NCBI RefSeq assembly: GCF_940670765.1
Contig: NZ_CALNVW010000047.1
Span: 1 to 48,190 of the forward strand
Length of the DNA stretch: 48,190 bases
Direction of reading: 5' to 3'
Source of the DNA: Streptomyces sp. A 4/2
Lineage (GTDB): Bacteria > Actinomycetota > Actinomycetes > Streptomycetales > Streptomycetaceae
A program made the position numbers and the translations under genes. This document shows positions 16,747 to 25,887 of this stretch, in pieces. How positions within the stretch are numbered: the first letter of the stretch is position 1; each line of letters begins with the position of its first letter. The notes below the pieces were generated by a model. That model ran no database searches. It was not told the origin of the DNA and saw only the letters and a program-made list of their open reading frames with translations.

Positions 16747-17036
16747 GGTGACGCAGACAACCCCCGGTGACGCTGCCAGGTGACGCTGGAGTGTTCGCCC
16801 AGTTGCTGCGCTGACCTGTGGTTTTTCTTCCGGACAGGCGGGCGGCAGACGCTGATGACGCTCTGACGCACCATGTCTCCGGCTCGCCTACTTCTCTTTT
16901 CCTTTCTCTCAGTGAGATGGGGTATGAGAGCGTCATCAGCGTCATAGCCGCACGGCAGATCACAAGAACTTGCAGGTCAAAGCCACTACAGGCCGGGCGC
17001 TGGGTGCGTCACGGGCGGCGTCACCTCTGCGTCACC
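16747..17036. other. Symmetric array of GGTGACGC / GCGTCACC sites: candidate replication origin or initiator-binding region
   Basis: Three direct copies of GGTGACGC (16747, 16766, 16779) and two TGACGC (16856, 16864) are mirrored by two GCGTCA (16930, 16939) and three GCGTCAC copies (17006, 17018, 17029). The central arms 16848-16865 and 16927-16944 form a 17-18 bp inverted repeat around an AT-richer pyrimidine stretch. The region fills the gap between the GNAT start and the end of the prim-pol/NTPase operon and holds no credible gene. Iterons next to replication genes with an AT-rich centre fit an origin; binding by a regulator is the alternative. Confidence 0.55.
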
Positions 17037-17266
17037 GTCTGCCGGATTCGGCAACCGACCTGAGCCGACGGGACGGTCCTGGCGGTGGGGCCCCGGCTCC
17101 TTGGCGGGCTCCGCGGTGCCGACCGATGGAGAAGGGGCTCCTGCCGGCCTGGGTCGGCGTTCCGACGGCGTCCGGGAATGCGGACGGCCCGCGCGTCCGG
17201 GTGGCGACGGCAGGTGGGAGGTGAGCGGTGTGGGGTCCTGGTTGCGTCAGGCGAGCGGGTGTCGAG

Positions 17267-18871
17267 TCAGGTGCGCAGGTCCGGGGCGGGGGTGAGGGTG
17301 ATCAGGAAGCCTCGCCCGCTGCCGGTGCGGGGCAGTTTGCGGATGTCGATGCCGCGTTGGCGCAGCGCGGGGGCGAGGGAGGTCAGGCGGGCGGAGAGCA
17401 GCGCGGTGGTCTTCGGCCAGGTGTCGGGGAGGGGGCCGGGCGGTCGGAGGGTGTTGTCGATCTGCCCGGTGGTGGCCTGCCACTTGGTGGTGTTGGTGAC
17501 GCTGGCCCAGCGGGTGAGGGCGGTGGCGACCGGGTCGGCGTCGATGACGTCGTCGGTGATCTCCTCCTGGGCGCCGGTATAGGTGGCCAGGGTGTCCCAG
17601 CCGGTGACCGCGTCCAGGGCCCAGAGCAGTTCGGCCCAGTCGGCCATCCGCGGTTTCTGGTCGAGCTGGTCGGCCGCGTCGGGCAGGCGCGCCCACACCG
17701 CGGCCGCCAGTTCGAGCAGGCCGCCGAGGATGCGGCCGTGCGCGGCCCGGTAGCTGCGCCACAGATCGTGCTCGCTACGCCGGGCCTTGGGGTCGATGGC
17801 CTCCAGGGTGAAGGGAAGCAGCCGTTCGGCGAGGTCAGGCTGGAGGGCGCCGACGTCGATGCCCGTCAGTACGACCGGGCGCTGATAGGCCCAGGAGGTG
17901 ACGTCGTCGTCGGTGTACATCTCCCGCTTGGCCACGGAGGCCCCGGTGACGGTGCGGCACAGGAAGTCCGACAGCCACTGGGGAATGCCATGGATGTTGT
18001 CCAGGCCCATGGTCCAGCCGGCCGACGCGGCGACGGCGCCGTCGTCCTCGGAGCGCGGGACGTTGCGTACCTCGGCACGGATCCCGTCGAGTACCCGCAG
18101 CAGCTGCCGGGCGGATGTCGTCTTCGCGGTGCCGCGTTCGCCGTTGAAGTACGCGACGGGGCGGGGCATGTCCGGACGAAGCCCGGCCAGCAGCCAGGCG
18201 ACAGCCATCCGCCAGGACGGCTCGGCCAGCGCGGATAGCTCGCGCAGCAGCCCCAGCCCGGCCCGCCAGCCGCCCGGATCGCGTTCGGGCAGCGGGAGCT
18301 CGCCGGTCAGCCGGGTGCGCCGCCAGAGCGGGCCCTCGCCGACGGGCGGGGTGGTCACCGACCAGGTGCCCGGCTCGATGCACACGCTGAGCCCGTCGGA
18401 GCGGCCCAGGTCGAGCCAGGTGACCTGTTCGTCGGCCGGGTCGGGGGCGATCCGCAGGCAGACCAGCCGTTCCTCGGCGTCCAGGGCGAGGGCGTCCATG
18501 GAGGCGATCGCATCCGTCAGGCATCCCTGGGAGGGGGCCCGGCCGGTGCGCAGGACGTAGGAGCGGTTGAGGAGTTGACGCAGGCTGCCGGTTCCGCCGA
18601 AGCCGCCGGCGGCGCGCAGCGGGCGGGCGATCGGCGGTCCTTCGGCCGGGACGGCGTACGCGGTCTGGTCGCAGCGCACCAGGACGTACTCGTCCATGCC
18701 CAGGTGGAGCAGGACGTCGGACTGCGACAGCTTCGGCCCGCGGTCGGTGCTCTGCTGCTCGGCCGGTGCCGCGGCCGTCGACTCCCCCTGCTCGGCGGTC
18801 GGCGCCGGGCGGGCGGGTCGGGGTTCGCCGGCCGGGACCGGGAGCGTCACGCGGGTGGTCAGGTCGGTCAT
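17267..18871 (-). CDS. P-loop NTPase, probable plasmid replication helicase-like protein
   Basis: 534 residues. Walker A is NGERGTAKTT at 243-252, a Walker B-like GLDNIHGIP follows, and a sensor-like VVLTGIDV comes later; about 240 residues of N-terminal domain precede them. Such ATPases commonly follow prim-pol genes in actinobacterial plasmids and integrative elements and probably act as replicative helicase or helicase loader. ATG at 18871 overlaps the primase stop by 4 bp, so the two are coupled. The gene ends about 230 bp from the symmetric repeat array. I recognise no assigned gene name. Confidence 0.75.
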   Translation of the reverse strand: MTDLTTRVTLPVPAGEPRPARPAPTAEQGESTAAAPAEQQSTDRGPKLSQSDVLLHLGMDEYVLVRCDQTAYAVPAEGPPIARPLRAAGGFGGTGSLRQLLNRSYVLRTGRAPSQGCLTDAIASMDALALDAEERLVCLRIAPDPADEQVTWLDLGRSDGLSVCIEPGTWSVTTPPVGEGPLWRRTRLTGELPLPERDPGGWRAGLGLLRELSALAEPSWRMAVAWLLAGLRPDMPRPVAYFNGERGTAKTTSARQLLRVLDGIRAEVRNVPRSEDDGAVAASAGWTMGLDNIHGIPQWLSDFLCRTVTGASVAKREMYTDDDVTSWAYQRPVVLTGIDVGALQPDLAERLLPFTLEAIDPKARRSEHDLWRSYRAAHGRILGGLLELAAAVWARLPDAADQLDQKPRMADWAELLWALDAVTGWDTLATYTGAQEEITDDVIDADPVATALTRWASVTNTTKWQATTGQIDNTLRPPGPLPDTWPKTTALLSARLTSLAPALRQRGIDIRKLPRTGSGRGFLITLTPAPDLRT

Positions 18872-19926
18872 GGCCGTGCTCCGGGGCTTGGGATGGTGCG
18901 CGGCGAGCGCATGCCCGCCTGGAGTGCGCGGCGGAGGGTGGACTGGGCCTTGGCTTCGCCGGGGTCGATCCCGGCGAGCGCGGCGGCCTCGGTGAGGGCC
19001 TGGTGGACTTCGTCGAGCTCCAGCAGCCCGGCGCCGACCAGCTGGCCGAGCCGGAACCCGGCGCGGTTGAGCTGGTCGTTGCGGCCGGAGCGGGCGCTGG
19101 CGACGGTCTCGGCCTCCCGGCGCAGTGCCGCGGCGGCGTACGCGGCCGCGTCGTGCGGCCGGTGCCGCGCGGCGGGGCGGGGAAGCCGGATTCGGGTCGG
19201 CGGAGGGGCGGCGGGGTCGCGGGAGCGAAGGCCGACGCGCGTGAGCTCGAGGGCGAGCCAACGCGGGAATCGGGCAGGTTCGGATTCCGGGCCGGTGACC
19301 TGGTAGCAGCCGGCTGAGGTCCTGGTGGTGGGCGCGACGGCAGTGGACCAGCCGGCCCGGACGTCGATCTGCCAGCCCAGTCGGCCGGCGCCCTGCGTGA
19401 ACCGGGCTCCGCCGGCGCGGTACCAGAGGTGGACTCCGCCGCCCGGGGTGCGCACTGTCAGCGTCGGCGGGGCGTGCAGCAGGCTCTCGGCGCGCCGCAC
19501 CCGGCACAGCAGCTCCAGCACGTCCACCCCGGTGCGCACCCTGTCCGCCTCCGGGACGGCGGCCAGGTCGATGCCGGGCAGCACCAACTCGCGCTCCGAC
19601 AGGGGGTGGTGGTCGTCCAGGTCGACGACCACGAGACCGGACGGGCCGGTGGCTACGCCGACGGCGAAGGTGCGGCCGCGCCACCAGCGGCGGATCAGTT
19701 CCGGATCGGTCGTCGCCGCCCGTACCCCGTGGCAGTACCGTCCCGCTGCCAGGCAGCCGCAGCCGCCGGCGCCCAGGTCGGGGAACCCGCAGGGCGGGCG
19801 GCCCCCGGGCGTGGGTGGACGGCACCGGGGGCAGTTGCCGGCCGGGCGCTTCGATCCGGGCAGCAGCGGATGGACCCACCAACCCCTGCCTGCGCACCGC
19901 ATGGCGAGCTCAAGTCCGCTGCTCAC
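18868..19926 (-). CDS. Bifunctional DNA primase/polymerase (prim-pol, AEP superfamily)
   Basis: 352 residues. The N-terminus has GWWVHPLLPGSKRP, cysteine pairs (CPRC, CGCLAAGRYC) that may bind zinc, the catalytic acidic strand VVVDLDDHHPL, and the TVRTPGGGVHLWYR block with its conserved His, as in N-terminal prim-pol domains. It would prime and extend DNA at the plasmid origin. The start is GTG at 19926, overlapping the preceding HTH gene as GTGA. It is sandwiched in a three-gene replication operon. Confidence 0.88.
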   Translation of the reverse strand: MSSGLELAMRCAGRGWWVHPLLPGSKRPAGNCPRCRPPTPGGRPPCGFPDLGAGGCGCLAAGRYCHGVRAATTDPELIRRWWRGRTFAVGVATGPSGLVVVDLDDHHPLSERELVLPGIDLAAVPEADRVRTGVDVLELLCRVRRAESLLHAPPTLTVRTPGGGVHLWYRAGGARFTQGAGRLGWQIDVRAGWSTAVAPTTRTSAGCYQVTGPESEPARFPRWLALELTRVGLRSRDPAAPPPTRIRLPRPAARHRPHDAAAYAAAALRREAETVASARSGRNDQLNRAGFRLGQLVGAGLLELDEVHQALTEAAALAGIDPGEAKAQSTLRRALQAGMRSPRTIPSPGARP

Positions 19927-22544
19927 GCCGCGCTCACCGCCTCCCGGGCCAGCCGCACCGGTGCCGGGAGGGTCTCGCCCTCCAGCGGCCGGGCCGCGTA
20001 CTGGGACATCCGCTCCCGCCAGCCCCCGACTGGGGGCTGGGACGGGGCCTGGACCTCGGCGCGGACCTGGTCGAGCCGCTGCGCCAGCAGGGCCTGTGCG
20101 CACCGCTTGGCCGCCTCGTCGGCCGCGGCCAGGACCTCCGGCTCGCCGCGATGCCGGGCCCGCTCGATCCCGGCCACCCGGTCAGCCTCGGACCTCGCTT
20201 GCGGGCCGCGAAGCAGGGCCTCCAGCGCGAGCGCGCGCTCCCGGGCCACCAGCTGCTCGACGAGCTCCCGCAGCTGCCAGACCACCGCCGCCTCCGGCAG
20301 CCCCTGGCCGCGCCACCGCTCCCCCGCCTGCTCGGCCTCGGCCTCCAGCCGCGCCCGGCACACGCCCAGCAGGTCGGCCGTGGCGGCCGGGACGTCCACC
20401 AGGCCGGCCGCAACGGTTGCGAACTCCGAGGCCGACTCCAAGGCCTGGCGCGTCGTCCGGGTCTCCGAGCAGATCAGGCACAGCCCACCGGCCTCCGGCA
20501 CCCCGCACTCCACGCACGGCCGGGCCGCCAACTCAGCCTGCGCAGACGCCTGTTCGTCCCGCTGGCGGGCCCACGCCTTCTCACGCCGGGCGCGCTCGAC
20601 CGTCGCGCGCTCCCGGCGGACGGCTTCCTCGGCCGCCAGCCGGGCAACTTCCCGGCTCAGCCGCCGCTCCACCTCCGCCCGGAACTCCTCCAGCGCGAGG
20701 CCGGGCAGCTGCTCGGTGACGGACCGTGCGACCTGGTGCCGCAGCGCCCGGCGGTCCTCGACCAGCAGCTCGCAGGACGGGCAGACCCGGCCGGTGTCCA
20801 TCCGCACCCGGTCATCGCATGCCTGGGCGTAGCACTCGGCCCGCTGCGGCAACCCGCGGCCGAGCAGCCAGCCGATCGGATCCCGTACCGGTTGCCCGAA
20901 CTGCGCGGCCAACCGGCGCTCCAGGCGCTCCGCCAGCACCACCGGGGCCTGCTCCGCGCCGACGATCCCGGCCAGGCGCACCAGCTCGGCCCGTGCTGCA
21001 GCCCGGACTCGACGGCGGCCACCGGCATGCCTGATCCGGGCCCACTGCCACTGCACCGGCGCCAGGACCCGTTCCAGCCCACGGGGCAGCGACCACCGCA
21101 GCAGCACCCGCGCACCACCGACAGGTGACTTCTGCTCCTGTCGTTGGATGACGAGGTCCTGGTGCTGTTCCCCGCGAAGCGGGCCACCGCAACCACCGAC
21201 CTGCTCGTCGGCCTCAACGGTGCCGGGCTCGGGCCGGTCCTCGCGCACGCTCACGCGCTCCGGCAACGGTGGGAACCCCAATGCGGCTTCGCCGGAAAAG
21301 CGAAACTCAGCAGCACCAGAACCACCTAGAGCAACCACCTGAGACGCGTGGTGGGCGTGGAGTGGTGCACCAGTATCCGCGCCGCTACCCGACACCTCAG
21401 CAGCCTGTTCCCCCAGGTCAGAGGCACTTTCATCCCCTACCTTCGCTGCCTCGGGAACATCCTGACCCCTGAGTGCACCATCCGCATCGACGAGATCACC
21501 GTCCACGACGTCGAAGAAACCGCCCTGGAGCCAGCCCTCCCCCGGCCCCGACAGGTCCTCGTCCTCCAACGAGCCCGAGCACTGCGTGCACACCGAGCCC
21601 CGGCCATCCGACGGAGCACCCGCAGGTTCGACGTCCTCGTCGACGCCCGGCGGGAACTGCTCGGGGACGACCTCCAGGTCTGCCTGGGAACGCCCGTGTG
21701 CCGCTGCGACCGCCGGCACCAGGATCTTCAGCCGTGTGTCGGGCGCACCGCGGCCCGGTACCTTCAGCAACCCCTGCCGGACTAGCCCGTCCACCACCTG
21801 GGCCGCCTCCACCAACGGGCGGCCGATCAGCCGCGCGACCGTCGCATCCGCCCGATCGAACCCGGCCGCCACCGCCCCGCCCACCAAGGGCACGCGGCCA
21901 TCCGGCCGCGCCGCCAGCACCAGACGGAGTAGCGCGAGACGCTCGGCTGCCGCCCCGCGACCCCGCCGCTTACCGAGCAGCCCAGGTGGCGTCTCCCGCT
22001 TACCCACCGGAGCCCATCCAGGGGCGAACAGCCGCTCGCACAACGCCAGGAGAACCGCCAACTCGCGCTTCTCCAGGATCAACGGAGCAGAGCACCGCGC
22101 TAGGGCGGCGGAGAGCGGCAACAACTCCCACTGCAAGCCGGTCACCCGACGCACGCCCTCGACCGACGCCGTCATCACCTCGGTCGAGACCGCACCCGAG
22201 TCCCGAAGGGCCGGCAGCACCCGATGGTCGACGTAGGACTCCGACACCCCCAACCACCGTGCCAACTCCCCGGCGGTCAACTCCAATCGCGACTCCCCCG
22301 CCGGCGACTTCGCCAGCAGGACAACTGCGGACAGGGCCTCAACCGGTGGGCGTTGATGAATCGAGCGATCCGCCAACAGGACTTCAAACGCGCCGGAGAT
22401 CCGCTCCCGGGTACGCGGGAGGAGCCTGAGCGGCTCATCCAGAGTGGTCGGGTCGGTACTCGCGGAGGCGAGGCGCCCGCGCGGAGCCCCCCGTCGAGGG
22501 ATGGGGGATTTGAACTGTTCTGTTCGATTTTGGGCATCGTCCAT
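19923..22544 (-). CDS. Large helix-turn-helix protein with zinc-finger-like cysteine pairs, first gene of the replication operon
   Basis: 873 residues from the ATG at 22544; a TTG at 22640 would add 32. The N-terminal third has winged-helix features (LTAGELARWLGVSESYVDHRVL). CTQC lies in an acidic middle linker, and CPSC and CVECG...CLIC lie in the C-terminal half, which is Arg/Ala/Glu-rich and probably coiled coil. It is translationally coupled to the prim-pol gene, so it is probably an origin-recognition or copy-control protein of this replicon (inference). No family name is recognised. Confidence 0.7.
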   Translation of the reverse strand: MDDAQNRTEQFKSPIPRRGAPRGRLASASTDPTTLDEPLRLLPRTRERISGAFEVLLADRSIHQRPPVEALSAVVLLAKSPAGESRLELTAGELARWLGVSESYVDHRVLPALRDSGAVSTEVMTASVEGVRRVTGLQWELLPLSAALARCSAPLILEKRELAVLLALCERLFAPGWAPVGKRETPPGLLGKRRGRGAAAERLALLRLVLAARPDGRVPLVGGAVAAGFDRADATVARLIGRPLVEAAQVVDGLVRQGLLKVPGRGAPDTRLKILVPAVAAAHGRSQADLEVVPEQFPPGVDEDVEPAGAPSDGRGSVCTQCSGSLEDEDLSGPGEGWLQGGFFDVVDGDLVDADGALRGQDVPEAAKVGDESASDLGEQAAEVSGSGADTGAPLHAHHASQVVALGGSGAAEFRFSGEAALGFPPLPERVSVREDRPEPGTVEADEQVGGCGGPLRGEQHQDLVIQRQEQKSPVGGARVLLRWSLPRGLERVLAPVQWQWARIRHAGGRRRVRAAARAELVRLAGIVGAEQAPVVLAERLERRLAAQFGQPVRDPIGWLLGRGLPQRAECYAQACDDRVRMDTGRVCPSCELLVEDRRALRHQVARSVTEQLPGLALEEFRAEVERRLSREVARLAAEEAVRRERATVERARREKAWARQRDEQASAQAELAARPCVECGVPEAGGLCLICSETRTTRQALESASEFATVAAGLVDVPAATADLLGVCRARLEAEAEQAGERWRGQGLPEAAVVWQLRELVEQLVARERALALEALLRGPQARSEADRVAGIERARHRGEPEVLAAADEAAKRCAQALLAQRLDQVRAEVQAPSQPPVGGWRERMSQYAARPLEGETLPAPVRLAREAVSAA

Positions 22545-23148
22545 GCGCGGCTCGGGCGAGCCTTTTTTTGGCAATACGGGACTAGCCCTATGGCTGGCGG
22601 CTATGATCTGCTCCAGAACTGCATAGGGATGTGGGCACAACGCAACCGACCGCTTGACCGTTTTTCCGAAGATGCCTGGTCAGCGGGGGTGAGAGCGTCG
22701 GCCGCGCGAAAGCGGCTTCAGGTCAGGTCAGTGGCGGTTGGACCCCTCCCGTGTCGTAGCCAGCGGTTGGCCCCGCAGGACACGACGAACGGCCGACTGG
22801 GTCGGCTTGATGAAGTGAACATGTGAAGAGCTCGGGTGGGCCCCGAGTGATGGGCGGCTCGGTTGAGCCGCCCGGGAGGCGACCTGACGGTCGCCTTTTT
22901 CGTTCTCCCGACCACTTGCTACCGACTCGGTGACCATCGCTGTGGGCGAGGCGTTAGCGCTACTGCGGCATGGTTTTGCCCGACGGGCCGGAGAGAACTG
23001 CGAGGTCGGTGAGGCTGCCGCGGAGACCATGAAGGCCCGGGCCGTGACTGCTTTAGCCCCGGCACCCTTAAGCAACACACCAAACATCACGGGGAACACA
23101 CTATCCTTAAACGGATCTCGCTGAGGCTGAACCTTTGGAGCGTGTCTG
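22545..23148. other. Intergenic region between replication operon and fic
   Basis: 604 bp between divergent genes. It is AT-richer at 22555-22625 and 23040-23120, the likely promoter zones. It contains the triple-hairpin/terminator unit at 22831-22900. No open frame in it looks like a protein. Confidence 0.5.
22831..22900 (+). terminator. Three consecutive hairpins ending in a T-run: terminator of an unseen plus-strand transcript
   Basis: Hairpin 1 is CTCGGG/CCCGAG (22831-22847). Hairpin 2 is a perfect 9-bp stem (22852-22873). Hairpin 3 is AGGCGACC-TGAC-GGTCGCCT followed by TTTT (22877-22900), a textbook intrinsic terminator for the plus strand. No plus-strand gene ends here, so it either closes a small RNA or attenuates the fic message. 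Confidence 0.7.
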
Positions 23149-24453
23149 GTGGCAGGATATTCGGAGCAGCACTGGCAATCGGGGCCTGGCGCGACGGCCG
23201 GCCTGGAGGATCAGGCTGCCCGATCGTTCGGCGCGTACATGCCAGACATGCTTCAAGGCCGATCCATCGCGCTGTCCGCAGAACTAGGCGCCGAGGTGGC
23301 CGCGGTCGACAAGCTAGTCCGATCGTTCAACGACGCTGCTCCCACGAGCCCGCACCTGGAGTCGCTGGCCCGCTTCCTGCTTCGCTCGGAGGCCGTCGCC
23401 TCCTCTCGCATCGAAGGGGTCGTCGCATCAGCCCGAGCGGTCGCGCATCTGGAGATGATGCTCGCCATCCAGGCCACCGACGACCCGCGCGCTCACAAGG
23501 GGATCAGTGATGGTGCCCGTGAGGTGGTGAACAACGTCCTTGCTCTCCGGAAGGCGGTGTCGCTTCTCACCGAGACCCCGAGCGTTTCGGTTCAGGACAT
23601 CAACGACCTCCAGGCCGCACTGATGGTCGACACCGAGCAGGGAGAGCTCTCGGGCGAACTTCGGCGAGTGCAGAACTGGGTCGGCGGCAACGCCTACAGT
23701 CCTCACGGAGCCGAGTACGTGCCACCGGCTCCAGGGGCAGTGGAAGAGCTTATGACTGATCTGGCGGCATTCGTCTCTGAGGATCACCCGCTCCCCCTAG
23801 TGCAAGCAGCCCTCGTCCACGCACAGTTCGAGACAATTCACCCCTACACCGACGGCAACGGCCGAACCGGTCGAGCGCTGATCCACACAGTGCTCGCTAG
23901 GCAGGGGTTGGCCGTCGGCCATGTCCTGCCGATCTCGATGTCCCTCCTCGCCCACGCACGGGAGTACATCGGCGGCCTGAACGCCTACCGCTATGTGGGT
24001 GAGTCAGACAGCCCCTCAGCGGCCGCCGGCAGAGAGGCATGGATTCGCGTCTTCCTCGCAGCAACTCGTGACGCCGTCGCCGAAGCTCGGCGGTTCACCG
24101 ACGAGTTGGTCCAGATGCGGAAGACCTGGGACGCAAAGCTCGCAGCTCACAGGGCAAGCCTGGGCCGGCGAGGGCAGCCTCGGAAGGGCGCGGCAGTCGT
24201 CAGGCTGATGGAGCAACTTCCTGGAGTCCCGATCGTTACGGCAAGGGCAGCGCAGTCCCTTCTCGGGATCTCCTTCGTCTCAGCCTCAAGTGCCCTGGAA
24301 GAGCTGGCTGGTGCAGGGATTGTTCAGGTGAAGGAGGTCGAACGAGGCGCTCGGGCCTACCTCGGGACCGACGTGCTTGACCTGATCAATGGCGCGGAGC
24401 GCCGGCTGACCTATACGAAGTGGGAGCTGCCTGAGTTGGACGCCCACATCTGA
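23149..24453 (+). CDS. Fic-domain protein (class II, N-terminal inhibitory helix)
   Basis: 434 residues. The Fic active-site loop HPYTDGNGRTGR is at 231-242. The inhibitory-helix motif SSRIEG, matching the class II pattern [S/T]xxxE[G/N], is at 85-90, so autoinhibition is built in and no separate antitoxin is needed. The C-terminus contains a winged-helix-like segment (TARAAQSLLGISFVSASSAL). Fic enzymes usually AMPylate a protein hydroxyl; the target is unknown. GTG at 23149 with GGAG eight bases upstream. Codon use is slightly less GC-extreme than neighbours. It may act in plasmid maintenance or regulation. Confidence 0.92.
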   Translation: MAGYSEQHWQSGPGATAGLEDQAARSFGAYMPDMLQGRSIALSAELGAEVAAVDKLVRSFNDAAPTSPHLESLARFLLRSEAVASSRIEGVVASARAVAHLEMMLAIQATDDPRAHKGISDGAREVVNNVLALRKAVSLLTETPSVSVQDINDLQAALMVDTEQGELSGELRRVQNWVGGNAYSPHGAEYVPPAPGAVEELMTDLAAFVSEDHPLPLVQAALVHAQFETIHPYTDGNGRTGRALIHTVLARQGLAVGHVLPISMSLLAHAREYIGGLNAYRYVGESDSPSAAAGREAWIRVFLAATRDAVAEARRFTDELVQMRKTWDAKLAAHRASLGRRGQPRKGAAVVRLMEQLPGVPIVTARAAQSLLGISFVSASSALEELAGAGIVQVKEVERGARAYLGTDVLDLINGAERRLTYTKWELPELDAHI

Positions 24454-24498
24454 TTTCGGCGGTTGATCTCGACCGTACCGGAGGACGGCTAGCCCCCT

Positions 24499-24549
24499 GT
24501 GACCCTTTTCCTTTAACCGCGACGACCGCGCGTTAAAGGAAAGGGTCAC
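24499..24549. terminator. Long near-perfect inverted repeat after fic
   Basis: The arms GTGACCC-TTTTCCTTTAAC and GTTAAAGGAAA-GGGTCAC pair over about 18 bp with one bulged T. The hairpin lies 46 bp after the fic stop and carries T/A-rich arms, fitting an intrinsic terminator. The unusual length also allows a protein-binding or recombination site. Confidence 0.6.
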
Positions 24550-25195
24550 ACTGCGTAGTGGGCACACGCGGTGAGCGCCCAGTCCCACGTCCACCGCGTA
24601 GGCGATCCGACGCAAGCCCGCGCCCTCTCACGCCAAGGTTCCTGCCGCCGCCCGTCAACCTCGTCGGTGGCCCAGTGCAGGCCTTCCTGCCACTCCCAGG
24701 TCCCGCCCAGCGACACTCAGCATCCCGCAGGGGCTACCTGCACGCCCTGGACAGCCCCACCGCGCGTCTCACGTCGCTTCGAACTGGACGTGGATCCGCC
24801 GGGTTCCCGGCTCTGAGGCTCCAGGAGAAGACCCGCCGCATGGCTTTCGCGCGGTGCCGGGCTACGCGACCACCCGCGGTCCTCCTCGCTCAAAACGATC
24901 CCTCCCCCCGCAGAGGAGAGTGGGGTACCTCTGGAAAGCCCTGGCGGGCGGTGCCTTCGACCTTGGCGACCGAGAGCGCCTCCGGACCCGTCGGCCCTCC
25001 TCACGGTCGTCCATTCGCTCGCTCAGCGCGTGGCCCCGTCCACCTGACGGCGTATATGCCGCTCTTGGAAGACCGCCGTGCGGACATGGACGGGGTGGCC
25101 AGGAGGGCCGCGTCCATCACCGCGGAGATAGCCGCGTCGGCGTTCCTGAACCACCCCGGCTGACGTGGGTCTGCAACTGGTTGCGCTCGGGAAAA

Positions 25196-25253
25196 GCACG
25201 GGGGAGACCTCCGACTAGAGGGTCCTCCCCCGTAGCCGGGGTCTCCCCCGTGC
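25196..25253 (-). terminator. Intrinsic terminator of the parAB-like operon
   Basis: Arms GCACGGGGGAGACC and GGTCTCCCCCGTGC (14 bp perfect) enclose a GC-rich loop that itself can pair. On the minus strand the stem is followed by TTTT. It lies 17 bp past the stop of the ParB-like gene. Confidence 0.8.
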
Positions 25254-25269
25254 CCTTCAAGCCATCACA

Positions 25270-25887
25270 TCAGGCGGGCTTGTCCGCAGTACCAGGCAAG
25301 TGCCAGTTCAGGCTGATAGCGATCAGCTTCGAGCGATCAGGAACTCCGGCGACCTTGACGAGGCGCCGGAGCTCGTTGCGCTCCTCGGGCGTCATGCGCG
25401 TGTACACCGAGTTGCTTCCCACCCCCGCGTAGCGGGTCTGGCTCGCCCGGACCCCGAACCGTCGGGTCTTGGCCGGCGGGACCGCAGTCGCGACAACCGT
25501 CTTCCAGCCCTCCTTCTCAGCTGCCTCAACGGCCTCCCAGACGATTTCGAGGTTGGTGAGACCGGTCTTATTGCGGTAGGCCTTAAGACGACGGTCCACG
25601 GTGGGACTGACGTTGATGGTGACAGGCTTGTCGCCGGCTTCTGGCCCCTCTTCCGGCTCCTCTTCCGGCTCCTCGTCGATCGACTCAGGTACGTGAGGCC
25701 GCGAAGCCACGCGGACCGCAGCGCCGCCTCCCGCGAGGTCCTCGTCGGTCATCTCCTGGCGCTGCTCGGTACGACGCTCCGCGGACCGCGCGCCGCTGCG
25801 CCGGCCGGACAACGCCGCAACGTTGGGCACGTTGTAGGTGTCGTCGTCACCGGTTGCTTCGGCTTCGGCATTGGCGTTCTCAGTCAT
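25270..25887 (-). CDS. ParB-like small centromere-binding protein (probable)
   Basis: 205 residues. The first about 100 are acidic and disordered with a repeated EEPEEEPEEGPE segment. KPVTINVSPTVDRRLKAYRN followed by LTNLEIVWEAVEAAEK fits a ribbon-helix-helix or short DNA-binding fold, and a basic C-terminus follows. Its ATG shares one base with the ParA stop, so the two are coupled. No canonical ParB N-terminal nuclease/CTPase box (GERRxR) is present, so it resembles the small partner proteins of type Ib plasmid partition. The assignment rests mainly on position. Confidence 0.65.
   Translation of the reverse strand: MTENANAEAEATGDDDTYNVPNVAALSGRRSGARSAERRTEQRQEMTDEDLAGGGAAVRVASRPHVPESIDEEPEEEPEEGPEAGDKPVTINVSPTVDRRLKAYRNKTGLTNLEIVWEAVEAAEKEGWKTVVATAVPPAKTRRFGVRASQTRYAGVGSNSVYTRMTPEERNELRRLVKVAGVPDRSKLIAISLNWHLPGTADKPA

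Larger units (their letters stand above)
24454..25269. other. Intergenic region between fic and the par genes
   Basis: 816 bp between convergent genes. A long hairpin lies at 24499-24549 and the par terminator at 25196-25253. A plus-strand frame at 24558-25163 is open but Pro/Arg/Ser-rich and without a ribosome site, so I do not call it. Confidence 0.5.

Noticed and set aside
16526..16963. Extended N-terminus for the GNAT protein
   Set aside because: The extension is low-complexity and crosses the iteron array; the ATG at 16525 gives the standard GNAT length.
22498..22525. tRNA T-arm-like GTTCAAATCC as a possible att site for the tRNA at 34497
   Set aside because: Only about 10 bases match and no acceptor-stem sequence accompanies it.
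24558..25163. Plus-strand ORF of 201 codons between fic and the par genes
   Set aside because: Pro/Arg/Ser-rich, no ribosome site, no motif; parts of the opposite strand are equally open.
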